Source: Chloroflexota bacterium
GTDB lineage: Bacteria; Chloroflexota; Limnocylindria; Limnocylindrales; CSP1-4
Reading direction: 5' to 3'
Assembly: GCA_027457005.1 (NCBI GenBank)
Contig: DAIDTV010000020.1
Coordinates: 1-12,766, forward strand
DNA length: 12,766 nt
This document shows, piece by piece, positions 1-6,466 of this stretch; the stretch's first letter is position 1, and each line of letters begins with the position of its first letter. Under the pieces are notes generated by a model, which was not told the origin of the DNA, did no database searches, and was given only the letters and a program-made list of their open reading frames with translations. The translations under genes and the position numbers were made by a program.

Positions 1-332
1 ATCCGGCACGTACGGCGGGCGGGGTCGCGTCGCTGGGCGTGCGGCCCACGTTCGAGCCCGGTTCCCGGATCCTGGAGGCGTACCTGTTCGGGGTCGACGA
101 CGATCTCTACGGGGAACGGTTGCGGGTCGCGTTCGTGCGGCGGCAGCGCGCGGAGCGGCGGTTCGAATCGGCGCAGGCCCTGGTCGCGCAGATGGACCGG
201 GATGCGGCACGTGCCCGGGCGATCCTCGCCGCGCGTGGCGCGAGGGGCCGTCGCGGCACGCCAGCCCGGCGCGACACGCGGCGCGTCGGCGGCACGCAAG
301 CCCGCGGCATCGGCGACCCGCGCAGCCCGTGA
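1..332 (+). CDS. ribF: Bifunctional riboflavin kinase / FAD synthetase, C-terminal part (partial)
   Basis: Only the 3' end is present; the gene starts before the window and is read from position 3 in frame. The visible part is the flavokinase (riboflavin kinase) domain, which phosphorylates riboflavin to FMN; the missing N-terminal domain would adenylate FMN to FAD. Family marks are a GVRPTF stretch (about 36-53), the ILEAYLF segment carrying the Glu expected to act as catalytic base, the DLYG motif, and the closing helix with RRFES and ALVAQMDRD. After the fold ends, around position 235, there is an Arg/Gly-rich tail of about 30 residues that I do not recognise. The TGA at 330-332 overlaps the GTG start of the next gene, which suggests translational coupling. 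ribF just upstream of rpsO-pnp is a classic bacterial arrangement and supports the call. Confidence 0.9.
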   Translation, partial: PARTAGGVASLGVRPTFEPGSRILEAYLFGVDDDLYGERLRVAFVRRQRAERRFESAQALVAQMDRDAARARAILAARGARGRRGTPARRDTRRVGGTQARGIGDPRSP

Positions 333-1963
333 GCACCGGGTCGGGGTCGTCCGGACCGGCAGCGCGGCGCACGCGTGTCGTCCGCGAGCGGATCGACCCG
401 CGCCTCACCGCCGCGCTCTTCGCCAACTACCGCACCCCGGTCGACGCGATCCTCGAGCTCGTGGACAACGCGGTGGATTCGCGCGTGCCCGGCCGTCCGC
501 TCGCTGTCGACCTCTCGATCCGGCCCGGGATCCTCGTCCTCACGGTCGTGGGTGGCGAGGGGATGGGACCGCGCGACCTCGAGCGCGAGTACCTGCGCTG
601 GGGCGGATCGCGCAAGCGGGCCGGCGAACGGATCGGTCGCTACGGGCAGGGAGGGAAGGCGGCGGTCGGGCACCTTGGCGCCCGGTTCGCGATCGTGGCC
701 GGACGGGCCGGAGACGACCGGGCCTACGGGTTCTCCGACCAGGACTACCGGGACCGGAGCAGGCTGCGGACCTACGAGCTGCAGGAGCGCCCGAAGCCGG
801 TGGACGCCCCGCTCGGGTACGTCCGCATCGAGATCGGCGCCGTCGACCGGAACCCGGACGCCCGCAAGCTGCGTCAGCGGCTCGCGGAGACCTATCGACC
901 GCTGCTCGAGGCCGGCGAGATCGTGATCCGGGTCGACCGCGTGCCGGTGGTCCCGGCCGCCTGGCAGCTCGAGGAACGACACGAAGTGGCGGTGCGTGCC
1001 GGCGGGCGCATCGTTCGTGGCTGGTACTGGCTCCTCCCGGATCCGCCCCCACCCGGCACGGACCCCGGGGTGCGCCTGTATCACCTCGGTCGCCTCGTGG
1101 GATCGCCGGACTGGTTCGGTCATGCCGGGCCCGCGTCGCACCCGGCGCTCAACCGGCTGGTGGGCGAGGTCGAGCTGCCGCACGTACCGGTGACCATGAA
1201 CAAGAGCGACGTGGACCGGGGCAGCGACGAGTGGGCGGCCGTCGAACAGCGCCTGCACCGGCTGCTGGCGCCGGTGGTCCGGCGTCTCGGCCTGGAGTCC
1301 GGCAGGCTCGCGAGCCCCCAGGCGCTCCGCACCGCCGACCAGGTACGGCGGATCCTGGCGCGCGCCCTGCGCCTTCTCGAATCCGGCCGGCTGTTCGAGA
1401 GCGAGGAGGGGACGGCCGGCATGCGCGGTGACGGGCAGCTGAGCCTGGACGAGGCGGTTCGCGCTGCGGAGCCGGCGCCCGACGAGCAGGCGGGCGAGCC
1501 CGCCCCGCCGATCGCCGATGCGCAGCCGGGCGAGGGCGAGGGGGACGAGGGCGACGAGGGCGACGAGGGCGACGAGGGCGAACCCCCGGTGCCTGGCCGG
1601 CAGGACGAGGCCAAGGCGCCCCCGGTGCGACCGTCCGGGAGGGGCGCCCGCGGCCGTGCCATCGGCGAGGTGGTGATCCGTGCGCTCGACCCGCGGATGC
1701 GCAGCGCGATGGTGGTGGAGGATGGGGTGCGCCGCGTGGTCATCAACTCCCGGTATCCCCTCTACGAGGTGCGCAAGGGTGATATCTGGTACCAGCTCGA
1801 GACGGCGCTGCGCGAGGTGTGCGTCGCGATCCCCGAGGCGACCGTGCCGGAGTTCGAGCGGCGCGTGAACGAGCTGATGCTCGTGTCGCTGTCGCTGACG
1901 GAACGCCGCCGTCGGGCGAGGCGATCGCCTCGTCCCCGGACACCGCCGCTGCTGCCGCCCTGA
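329..1963 (+). CDS. GHKL/MORC-type ATP-binding protein with acidic repeat linker, function unknown
   Basis: This 544-residue protein has a GHKL (Hsp90/GyrB/MutL/MORC-like) ATPase fold. The N-box is ELVDNAVDS at residues 43-51, with the Mg-coordinating Asn47. The lid glycine motif is IGRYGQGGKAA (102-112), close to that of MORC and HATPase_c_3 proteins. A VPVTMNKSDVD segment (287-297) matches the S5-type domain that supplies a catalytic Lys, here Lys292. The usual DxGxGM adenine motif reads VVGGEGM (73-79), so the adenine-contacting Asp is absent. A disordered linker (about 380-440) carries four 9-bp repeats encoding Asp-Glu-Gly. A C-terminal domain (about 444-530) contains VVINSRYPLYEV and WYQLETALREV; I cannot assign a function to it. 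The basic tail follows. The GTG start overlaps the ribF stop. The gene breaks the usual ribF-rpsO adjacency. Its substrate and partner are unknown; a role in DNA or chaperone-type clamping is possible by family only. Confidence 0.82.
   Translation: MSTGSGSSGPAARRTRVVRERIDPRLTAALFANYRTPVDAILELVDNAVDSRVPGRPLAVDLSIRPGILVLTVVGGEGMGPRDLEREYLRWGGSRKRAGERIGRYGQGGKAAVGHLGARFAIVAGRAGDDRAYGFSDQDYRDRSRLRTYELQERPKPVDAPLGYVRIEIGAVDRNPDARKLRQRLAETYRPLLEAGEIVIRVDRVPVVPAAWQLEERHEVAVRAGGRIVRGWYWLLPDPPPPGTDPGVRLYHLGRLVGSPDWFGHAGPASHPALNRLVGEVELPHVPVTMNKSDVDRGSDEWAAVEQRLHRLLAPVVRRLGLESGRLASPQALRTADQVRRILARALRLLESGRLFESEEGTAGMRGDGQLSLDEAVRAAEPAPDEQAGEPAPPIADAQPGEGEGDEGDEGDEGDEGEPPVPGRQDEAKAPPVRPSGRGARGRAIGEVVIRALDPRMRSAMVVEDGVRRVVINSRYPLYEVRKGDIWYQLETALREVCVAIPEATVPEFERRVNELMLVSLSLTERRRRARRSPRPRTPPLLPP
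1544..1579 (+). repeat. Four tandem copies of a 9-bp unit (gacgagggc)
   Basis: Four perfect head-to-tail copies of gacgagggc lie in frame in the GHKL ATPase gene and encode Asp-Glu-Gly units (residues 406-417). They extend an acidic, probably disordered hinge between the ATPase part and the C-terminal domain. Copy number could vary by slippage without changing the reading frame. Confidence 0.9.
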
Positions 1964-2086
1964 TCGTCGACGGCCCCGCCGCCGGCACTGGGTCGGCCGG
2001 TACACTTCGGGGGACGCGCGGACAGCCGGAAGGCAATGTCGGCCGGCGATGTGGTTGTAACGGGCGTGTCGGACGAATACACCGGT

Positions 2087-2115
2087 TTGCCGAGCGCGGG
2101 CGCGGCTGTTACACT
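2087..2115 (+). promoter_or_regulatory. Sigma70-type promoter for rpsO
   Basis: A -35 box TTGCCG (2087-2092) and a -10 box TACACT (2110-2115) are separated by exactly 17 bp. Each matches the vegetative consensus at four of six positions, and the boxes stand out in an otherwise GC-rich 193-bp gap. Transcription would start near 2122 and give a 5' leader of about 35 nt before the rpsO GTG. The gap (1964-2156) also holds a 9-bp direct repeat, gtcggccgg, at 1992-2000 and 2038-2046, of unknown meaning, and no gene that I can see. Confidence 0.65.
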
Positions 2116-2141
2116 CCGCCGGTTGATTGTTGTGATGTGAA

Positions 2142-2154
2142 GGTTCGGAGGACC
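2142..2154 (+). promoter_or_regulatory. rpsO ribosome binding site within a small hairpin
   Basis: The Shine-Dalgarno GGAGG (2147-2151) lies 5 nt before the GTG start at 2157 and fixes that start. The flanking bases ggttc (2142-2146) and ggacc (2150-2154) can pair over a 3-nt loop. The stem has a U-G wobble next to a C-G pair, the kind of G-U/G-C element S15 recognises in rRNA and in known autoregulated leaders. Hairpin formation would mask part of the ribosome site. The stem is short, so a regulatory role is speculative; the ribosome site itself is solid. Confidence 0.45.
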
Positions 2155-2156
2155 GA

Positions 2157-2426
2157 GTGCCGCTCGCGCGGGAGACCAAGGAAACGCTGATCAGCTCGTT
2201 TGCCGTCACGGACGGCGACACGGGCTCGCCGGAGGTCCAGATCGCACTCCTCACGGAGCGCATCAAGGACCTGACCGAGCACCTTCGGCGGTTCCCGAAG
2301 GACAACCACTCGCGTCGCGGCCTGCTCAAGCTCGTTGGACAACGGCGCCGACTCCTGGCGTACCTCGTGCGCAAGGACAACGCCCGCTACCGGGCCGTGA
2401 TCGCGCGGCTCGGACTCCGCCGCTAG
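2157..2426 (+). CDS. rpsO: 30S ribosomal protein S15
   Basis: This 89-residue protein is the normal length for S15, a primary 16S rRNA-binding protein of the small-subunit platform that also touches 23S rRNA in an intersubunit bridge. Family marks are DTGSPEVQIALLTERI (about residues 22-37), LTEHL, KDNHSRRGLLKLVGQRR (about 48-64, the rRNA-contacting region) and the RLGLRR C-terminus. The GTG start is set by a GGAGG site 5 nt upstream. The gene has its own promoter and is followed by a strong hairpin and then pnp, the rpsO-pnp order found in many bacteria. S15 often represses its own mRNA; here the leader has a possible hairpin at the ribosome site, but this is untested. Confidence 0.98.
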   Translation: MPLARETKETLISSFAVTDGDTGSPEVQIALLTERIKDLTEHLRRFPKDNHSRRGLLKLVGQRRRLLAYLVRKDNARYRAVIARLGLRR

Positions 2427-2448
2427 GGCGGAGCGCCGCTGACGGCCA

Positions 2449-2472
2449 CGCCCAGGGCAGCAGCCCTGGGCG
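2449..2472 (+). terminator. Perfect 10-bp hairpin between rpsO and pnp
   Basis: The arms cgcccagggc (2449-2458) and gccctgggcg (2463-2472) are exact reverse complements around a 4-nt loop, agca. There is no clear T-run after it (ttcgctat), so it is not a textbook intrinsic terminator. By analogy with the E. coli rpsO-pnp junction it could be a partial terminator, a 3'-end stabiliser for rpsO mRNA, or a double-strand-specific RNase cleavage site from which pnp mRNA is processed. Confidence 0.6.
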
Positions 2473-2512
2473 TTCGCTATGGGCCCCGGGAGCGCGTCCA
2501 GCGCGCAAGGTC

Positions 2513-2533
2513 GTCCTCCGCGCAGAGGAGGAC
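2513..2533 (+). promoter_or_regulatory. pnp ribosome binding site inside a 7-bp hairpin
   Basis: The pnp Shine-Dalgarno AGGAGGA lies at about 2526-2532, just before the ATG at 2536, and decides that start over an in-frame ATG at 2479. The segment ggaggac (2527-2533) is the exact reverse complement of gtcctcc (2513-2519), with a 7-nt loop. If folded, the hairpin covers the whole Shine-Dalgarno core. PNPase is known to repress its own synthesis in E. coli through its leader, so a structured leader here may serve similar control; that link is inference. Confidence 0.55.
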
Positions 2534-2535
2534 TG

Positions 2536-5124
2536 ATGCCAGTCTCAGTATCCGCCGAGTTCGGTGGTCGCACGCTGACCATCGAGACCGGCAAGCTCGC
2601 GCGTCTCGCGGGCGGCTCCGTCACCGTGCGCTACGGCGACACCGTGGTGCTCGGCACCGCCAACCGGTCGGAGCCGCGCCCGGGGCTCGACTTCTTCCCG
2701 CTGACGGTCGACTTCGAGGAGCGGATGTACGCGGCCGGGAAGATCCCCGGCGGCTTCATCAAGCGCGAGTCGCGTCCCTCGGAGGCGGCCATCCTGGCCG
2801 CGCGCCTGACCGACCGCCCGATCCGCCCGCTCTTCCCCGCGGGCTACAAGGATGACGTCCAGGTCGTGCTGACGGTCCTCTCCACCGACCAGGAGAACGA
2901 CCCCGACATCATCGGGACGCTGGCGGCCTCCGCGGCCCTCACCATCAGCGAGATCCCCTTCCAGGGGCCTGTCGCCGCCGTCCGGATCGGCCGGATCGAC
3001 GGCGAGCTCGTGCTGAACCCGACCATCAGCCAGCTCGAGGAATCCGAGCTCGACCTGGTGGTCTCGGGCACGCGCGACGCGATCATGATGGTCGAGGCCG
3101 GCGCGAAGATCCTGCCCGAGGCCGTGATGGCCGACGCGATCGTCTTCGCGCACCGCAGCCTCGGCCCGCTGCTCGACCTGCAGGAGGACCTCCAGCGCCA
3201 GGTCGGCAAGGCCAAGCGGACCCCCTACCTCGAACCCGGCACCGAGAGCGTCCTCGACTTCGCCGCGGCGATCGAGCAGGGGCGGGAGCTGGTCGTGGTC
3301 GACGTCGAGACCACCGGCCGCGACCCGCTCACCGCGGACCTGCTGGAGATCGGCGCCGTCAGGATGCGCGGCACCGAGATCGTGGACCGCTGGTCGACCT
3401 TCGTGAACCCGGGCCGTCCGATCATCGGGAACCAGATGCACGGCATCACCGACGCCGACGTCAAGGATGCCCCCAGCCCGGCCGATGCCGTCCGCGCCTT
3501 CCGCGCGTTCGCCGGCGAGGCGGTGCTGGTCGGGCACAACGTCGGGTTCGACCTCGGGTTCCTCGAGGCGGCCGCCGGCGACGGCACCCGGTATCAGCCG
3601 GGGCAGTACCTCGACACGCTCGTGATCGCCCGCGAGGGGCACCCGGACCAGGAGAGCTACAAGCTCGCCGACCTCGCGCGCTTCTTCGGCGTCGCGCAGG
3701 AGACGAGCCACCGCGCCCTCGCCGACGCGGAGGCCACGGCCGGGCTCGTCGCGTACTTCGGCCGCACCCTGCCCGCGCGGGTCCACGGCTTCCACGACGC
3801 GGTCGCGGAGTCCATCCGGATGCGCGGCAAGGGCGATCAGGAGGGGGCGGACGCCACGTTCGAGCGCGGCCGCCGCGAGGCGCGCCTGTCGAAGTCGCTC
3901 ACCACGCTGGTCCACAAGAAGACCGTCCGCGAGCTGGTCCTCAGCGAGGGGATCCGCATGGACGGGCGCGACCTGGAGACGATCCGCCCGATCTCGGTCG
4001 AGGCCGGCCTGCTGCCGCGCGCGCACGGCTCGGGGCTGTTCACCCGCGGGCAGACGCAGGCCCTGACGGTCGCCACGCTCGGTCCGTCGTCAGACGTCCA
4101 GCGCATCGACACGATCAGCCCGGAGGAGTCGAAGCGCTACCTCCACCACTACAACATGCCGCCCTACAGCACCGGCGAGAACAAGCCGATGCGCGGCCCC
4201 GGCCGCCGCGAGATCGGCCACGGCGCGCTCGCCGAGCGGGCCCTCCTGCCGGTCCTGCCCTCGGCGGACGAGTTCCCCTACGTCATCCGGCTCGTGAGCG
4301 AGTGCGTGACGTCGAACGGCTCGACGTCGATGGCGTCGACCTGCGGATCCACGCTGGCCCTCATGGACGCCGGCGTTCCCCTCAAGGCTCCGGTTGCCGG
4401 TGCCGCGATGGGGTTGGTGAGCGGCGAGAACGGCCGGTACGCGGTCCTCACCGACATCCTCGGCAAGGAAGACGCGTTCGGCGACATGGACTTCAAGGTG
4501 ACCGGGACGCGCGAGGGCGTCACGGCGCTGCAGATGGACATCAAGATCAAGGGCATCAACGAGTCGATCATCCGCGACGGGCTGGAGAAGGCGCGCGTGG
4601 CGCGGCTCTTCATCCTCGACCGGATGCTCGATGTGCTGCCCCAGAGCCGCGAGCAGATGAGCGACTTCGCGCCGCGCATCGTCACCATCAAGATCAACCC
4701 CGACCGGATCCGCGACGTCATCGGCAAGGGTGGCTCCATGATCCGGAAGATCCAGGAGGACACCGGCACCGAGATCAACGTCGAGGACGACGGCTCGGTC
4801 GAGATCTCCGCGGTCAACGGCGAGAACCTGCGCCGCGCGATCCAGACCATCGAGGGGCTGACCCGCGACGTCGAGGTCGGGGCGACCTACCTCGGCAAGG
4901 TGACCCGGATCATGACCTTCGGCGCGTTCGTGGAGATCCTCCCCGGCAAGGAGGGGCTCGTGCGGATCGGCGAGCTGGCCGACTACCACGTCCCGAGCGT
5001 CGAGGACGTCGTGTCGATCGGCGACGAGGTCATGGTGATGGTCACCGAGATCGACCGGCAGGGGCGCGTCAACCTGTCGCGCAAGGCCGCCATGCAGCGG
5101 CACCTGGCTCGGCAGAACGCCTGA
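2536..5124 (+). CDS. pnp: Polyribonucleotide nucleotidyltransferase (PNPase) with inserted DEDDh exonuclease domain
   Basis: PNPase is a trimeric phosphorolytic 3'-5' exoribonuclease of mRNA decay, and can also polymerise NDPs. Domain order in this 862-residue protein: first RNase PH-like core (about 5-225, with GGFIKRESRPSE and LTDRPIRPLFP), start of the helical linker, a DnaQ-like exonuclease (about 251-412), the rest of the helical linker (about 413-470), the second, catalytic RNase PH-like core (about 475-700), KH domain (about 713-772, GKGG loop) and S1 domain (about 781-851). Phosphorolytic residues are kept: LFTRGQTQ (501-508), SNGSTSMAS (593-601), and Asp646, Asp652 and Lys654, matching E. 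coli Asp486, Asp492 and Lys494. The family is normally about 700-740 residues; the excess is the insert. The ATG at 2536 has a strong Shine-Dalgarno. Codon use looks uniform through the insert. PNPase identity is certain; the job of the insert is unknown. Confidence 0.97.
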   Translation: MPVSVSAEFGGRTLTIETGKLARLAGGSVTVRYGDTVVLGTANRSEPRPGLDFFPLTVDFEERMYAAGKIPGGFIKRESRPSEAAILAARLTDRPIRPLFPAGYKDDVQVVLTVLSTDQENDPDIIGTLAASAALTISEIPFQGPVAAVRIGRIDGELVLNPTISQLEESELDLVVSGTRDAIMMVEAGAKILPEAVMADAIVFAHRSLGPLLDLQEDLQRQVGKAKRTPYLEPGTESVLDFAAAIEQGRELVVVDVETTGRDPLTADLLEIGAVRMRGTEIVDRWSTFVNPGRPIIGNQMHGITDADVKDAPSPADAVRAFRAFAGEAVLVGHNVGFDLGFLEAAAGDGTRYQPGQYLDTLVIAREGHPDQESYKLADLARFFGVAQETSHRALADAEATAGLVAYFGRTLPARVHGFHDAVAESIRMRGKGDQEGADATFERGRREARLSKSLTTLVHKKTVRELVLSEGIRMDGRDLETIRPISVEAGLLPRAHGSGLFTRGQTQALTVATLGPSSDVQRIDTISPEESKRYLHHYNMPPYSTGENKPMRGPGRREIGHGALAERALLPVLPSADEFPYVIRLVSECVTSNGSTSMASTCGSTLALMDAGVPLKAPVAGAAMGLVSGENGRYAVLTDILGKEDAFGDMDFKVTGTREGVTALQMDIKIKGINESIIRDGLEKARVARLFILDRMLDVLPQSREQMSDFAPRIVTIKINPDRIRDVIGKGGSMIRKIQEDTGTEINVEDDGSVEISAVNGENLRRAIQTIEGLTRDVEVGATYLGKVTRIMTFGAFVEILPGKEGLVRIGELADYHVPSVEDVVSIGDEVMVMVTEIDRQGRVNLSRKAAMQRHLARQNA
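3286..3771 (+). other. DEDDh (DnaQ/PolC-like) 3'-5' exonuclease domain embedded in PNPase
   Basis: Residues about 251-412 of the PNPase form a full DEDDh exonuclease. Exo I is VVDVETTG with Asp256 and Glu258. Exo II is LVGHNVGFDLGFL with Asp339. Exo III is SHRALADAEAT with His392 and Asp397. The spacing and the connecting sequence (LLEIGAVRM, FVNPGRPI, HGITDADV, YLDTL, YKLADLARFFG) match epsilon/PolC/DinG-type exonucleases, which hydrolyse DNA or RNA 3' ends with two metal ions. All five catalytic residues are present, so the domain is predicted active. It sits between the two PNPase core domains, in the helical linker, whose first part it replaces or interrupts. The substrate (RNA, short oligoribonucleotides or single-stranded DNA) cannot be read from sequence. 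Confidence 0.93.
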
Positions 5125-5180
5125 GCCGGACGCCAGGCCCGGGGGCTCGCTCCCGCGGGTCGGCCGGTACCGCGCAAGCA

Positions 5181-5210
5181 CGAGGCCGGGGCCCGATGGT
5201 CCCGGCCTCG
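5181..5210 (+). terminator. Strong hairpin after pnp, putative terminator
   Basis: The arms cgaggccggg (5181-5190) and cccggcctcg (5201-5210) are exact reverse complements. The inner bases can add about three more pairs, leaving a 4-nt loop. Only two Ts follow (ttcgtgg), so termination may be partial or Rho-assisted. It is 56 bp past the pnp stop and is the likely end of the rpsO-pnp transcript. The rest of the 211-bp gap holds a GC-rich repeat and a possible -10 box for asd. Confidence 0.6.
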
Positions 5211-5224
5211 TTCGTGGTCCCGGC

Positions 5225-5262
5225 GCCGCCGGGCTGCCGGGCGGCCACGCCGCCGGGCTGCC
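5225..5262 (+). repeat. 14-bp direct repeat in the pnp-asd gap
   Basis: The unit gccgccgggctgcc occurs at 5225-5238 and 5249-5262, with related gccgcc-containing bases after it up to about 5280. Two copies only, with no dyad symmetry of note. It may be simple GC-rich sequence drift or a regulator site upstream of asd; nothing in the sequence decides between these. Confidence 0.5.
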
Positions 5263-5290
5263 ACGCCGCCGTGCCGCCACGGCAGCGGGG

Positions 5291-5296
5291 TATCAT
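5291..5296 (+). promoter_or_regulatory. Possible -10 box upstream of asd
   Basis: TATCAT (5291-5296) matches the -10 consensus at five of six positions and is one of the few AT-rich spots in the gap. I find no convincing -35 box at 15-18 bp spacing, so the promoter is tentative. A transcript from here would have a leader of about 35 nt. A GGAG (5320-5323) lies 12 nt before the asd ATG, further away than ideal. Confidence 0.35.
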
Positions 5297-5335
5297 CCGG
5301 GCATCGCCCACTCACGATCGGAGTCCAGCACCGCC

Positions 5336-6412
5336 ATGCCCGAGATCAACGCAGCCGACTCCCGCCCCGTGGTCGCCGTCTGTGGCGCCACCGGGCTGGT
5401 GGGCCGGACCATGATCCACATCCTGCACGAGCGCGCCTTCCCGTTCCGCGAGCTGCGGGCGATGGCCTCCGCCCGGTCCGCCGGGACCGAGCTGACGGTC
5501 GACGGGCGGACCTACCCGGTGATCGAGGCGACGCCGGATGCCTTCGAAGGGGTGGACGTCGCGCTGTTCTCGGCCGGAGGCTCCGTATCGAAGGCGCTCG
5601 CGCCGGAGGCCGCGCGGCGGGGGTGCACCGTCATCGACAACTCGTCGGCGTGGCGCATGGAGCCCGGGATCCCGCTGGTGGTGGCCGGCGTGAACGACGC
5701 GGACGCGGCGGCCCACGAGGGCATCGTCGCCAACCCGAACTGCTCCACCATGCAGCTCATGCCGCTCTTCATGGCGCTCAGGGACAGCGCCGGCCTGGAG
5801 CGGGTGATCGTCGACACGTACCAGGCGGTCGCCGGCACCGGCGAGAAGGCCGTCGACGAGCTCGAGGCACAGGTCCGCGCGCACGCCACCGGCGCCGAGA
5901 AGGAGGCCCGCGTGTACCCGCACCCGATCGGGTTCAACGCGCTCCCCGAGATAGACGTCTTCCTCGACAACGGGTACTCCCGGGAGGAGTGGAAGGTCGT
6001 CACCGAGAGCCGGAAGATCCTCCACATGCCCGACCTGCGCGTCTCGTGCACGGCCGTGCGCGTGCCCGTCTTCGTGGGCCACTCGGAGGCGGTCCACGTC
6101 GAGACTCGCGATCCTCTCGGGCCCGACGAGGCGCGCGCGCTGTTCGCCGCCACGCCCGGCGTCATCGTGGTGGACGAGCCGCGGGAGCACCGCTATCCCC
6201 TGGCCACCCACGCGGCCGGGACCGACGACGTGTTCGTGGGACGCATCCGCGCGGACGCGTCGATGGAGGACGGGCGGGGGCTGGCGTTCTGGGTGGTGGC
6301 CGACAACCTGCGCAAGGGTGCCGCCACCAACGCCGTGCAGATCGCGGAGCTGCTCCTGGAGCATGGCTGGCTGCCCGCCGCGTCGAGGCGCGCCGCGGGC
6401 GTGGGAGCCTGA
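5336..6412 (+). CDS. asd: Aspartate-semialdehyde dehydrogenase
   Basis: The enzyme reduces aspartyl phosphate to aspartate semialdehyde with NADPH, the branch point to lysine/diaminopimelate, threonine and methionine. This 358-residue protein is of normal length. The dinucleotide-binding loop GATGLVG is at residues 18-24 or so, directly after the first strand. The catalytic Cys136 is in NPNCST, preceded by DNSSAWRM (101-108). The substrate-binding Gln163 is in TYQAVAGTG, and the catalytic His249 is in FVGHSEAVHVE. DNLRKGAATNAVQ (323-335) near the C-terminus is also a family signature. It lies 211 bp after pnp, behind a hairpin, so it probably starts a new operon with the UDG, RNase J and ftsK genes. 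In Bacillus and actinobacteria, asd/dap genes also sit beside an RNase J gene. The 54-bp gap to the UDG gene shows no clear promoter. Confidence 0.97.
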   Translation: MPEINAADSRPVVAVCGATGLVGRTMIHILHERAFPFRELRAMASARSAGTELTVDGRTYPVIEATPDAFEGVDVALFSAGGSVSKALAPEAARRGCTVIDNSSAWRMEPGIPLVVAGVNDADAAAHEGIVANPNCSTMQLMPLFMALRDSAGLERVIVDTYQAVAGTGEKAVDELEAQVRAHATGAEKEARVYPHPIGFNALPEIDVFLDNGYSREEWKVVTESRKILHMPDLRVSCTAVRVPVFVGHSEAVHVETRDPLGPDEARALFAATPGVIVVDEPREHRYPLATHAAGTDDVFVGRIRADASMEDGRGLAFWVVADNLRKGAATNAVQIAELLLEHGWLPAASRRAAGVGA

Positions 6413-6466
6413 GGCGGGCACGCTGCCGGCTCCCGGGCTCGGGTCCGCCGTGACACGGGTGGCCCG

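Noticed and set aside
2001..2006. TACACT as a second -10 box upstream of rpsO
   Set aside because: No -35-like sequence at a fitting distance. The copy at 2110 has one at 17 bp.
107..2380. Long open frame on the minus strand (757 codons) across the ATPase and rpsO genes
   Set aside because: It is the complement of recognisable genes, has no family motifs, and runs through rpsO and its promoter. Long antisense open frames are expected in very GC-rich DNA.
2479..2535. Earlier ATG start for pnp, adding 19 residues
   Set aside because: The extra residues do not look like a PNPase N-terminus, no ribosome site precedes 2479, and a strong Shine-Dalgarno stands before 2536.
3286..3771. Exonuclease segment as a separate gene or an assembly join
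   Set aside because: The frame runs without a stop or shift through both borders, helical-linker sequence is present on both sides, and composition does not change. An artefact cannot be fully excluded without relatives, but nothing in the sequence suggests it.
5225..5280. GC-rich repeats as a CRISPR array or attachment site
   Set aside because: Only two imperfectly extended copies with an 10-bp gap, no spacers of regular length, and no cas or integrase gene nearby.
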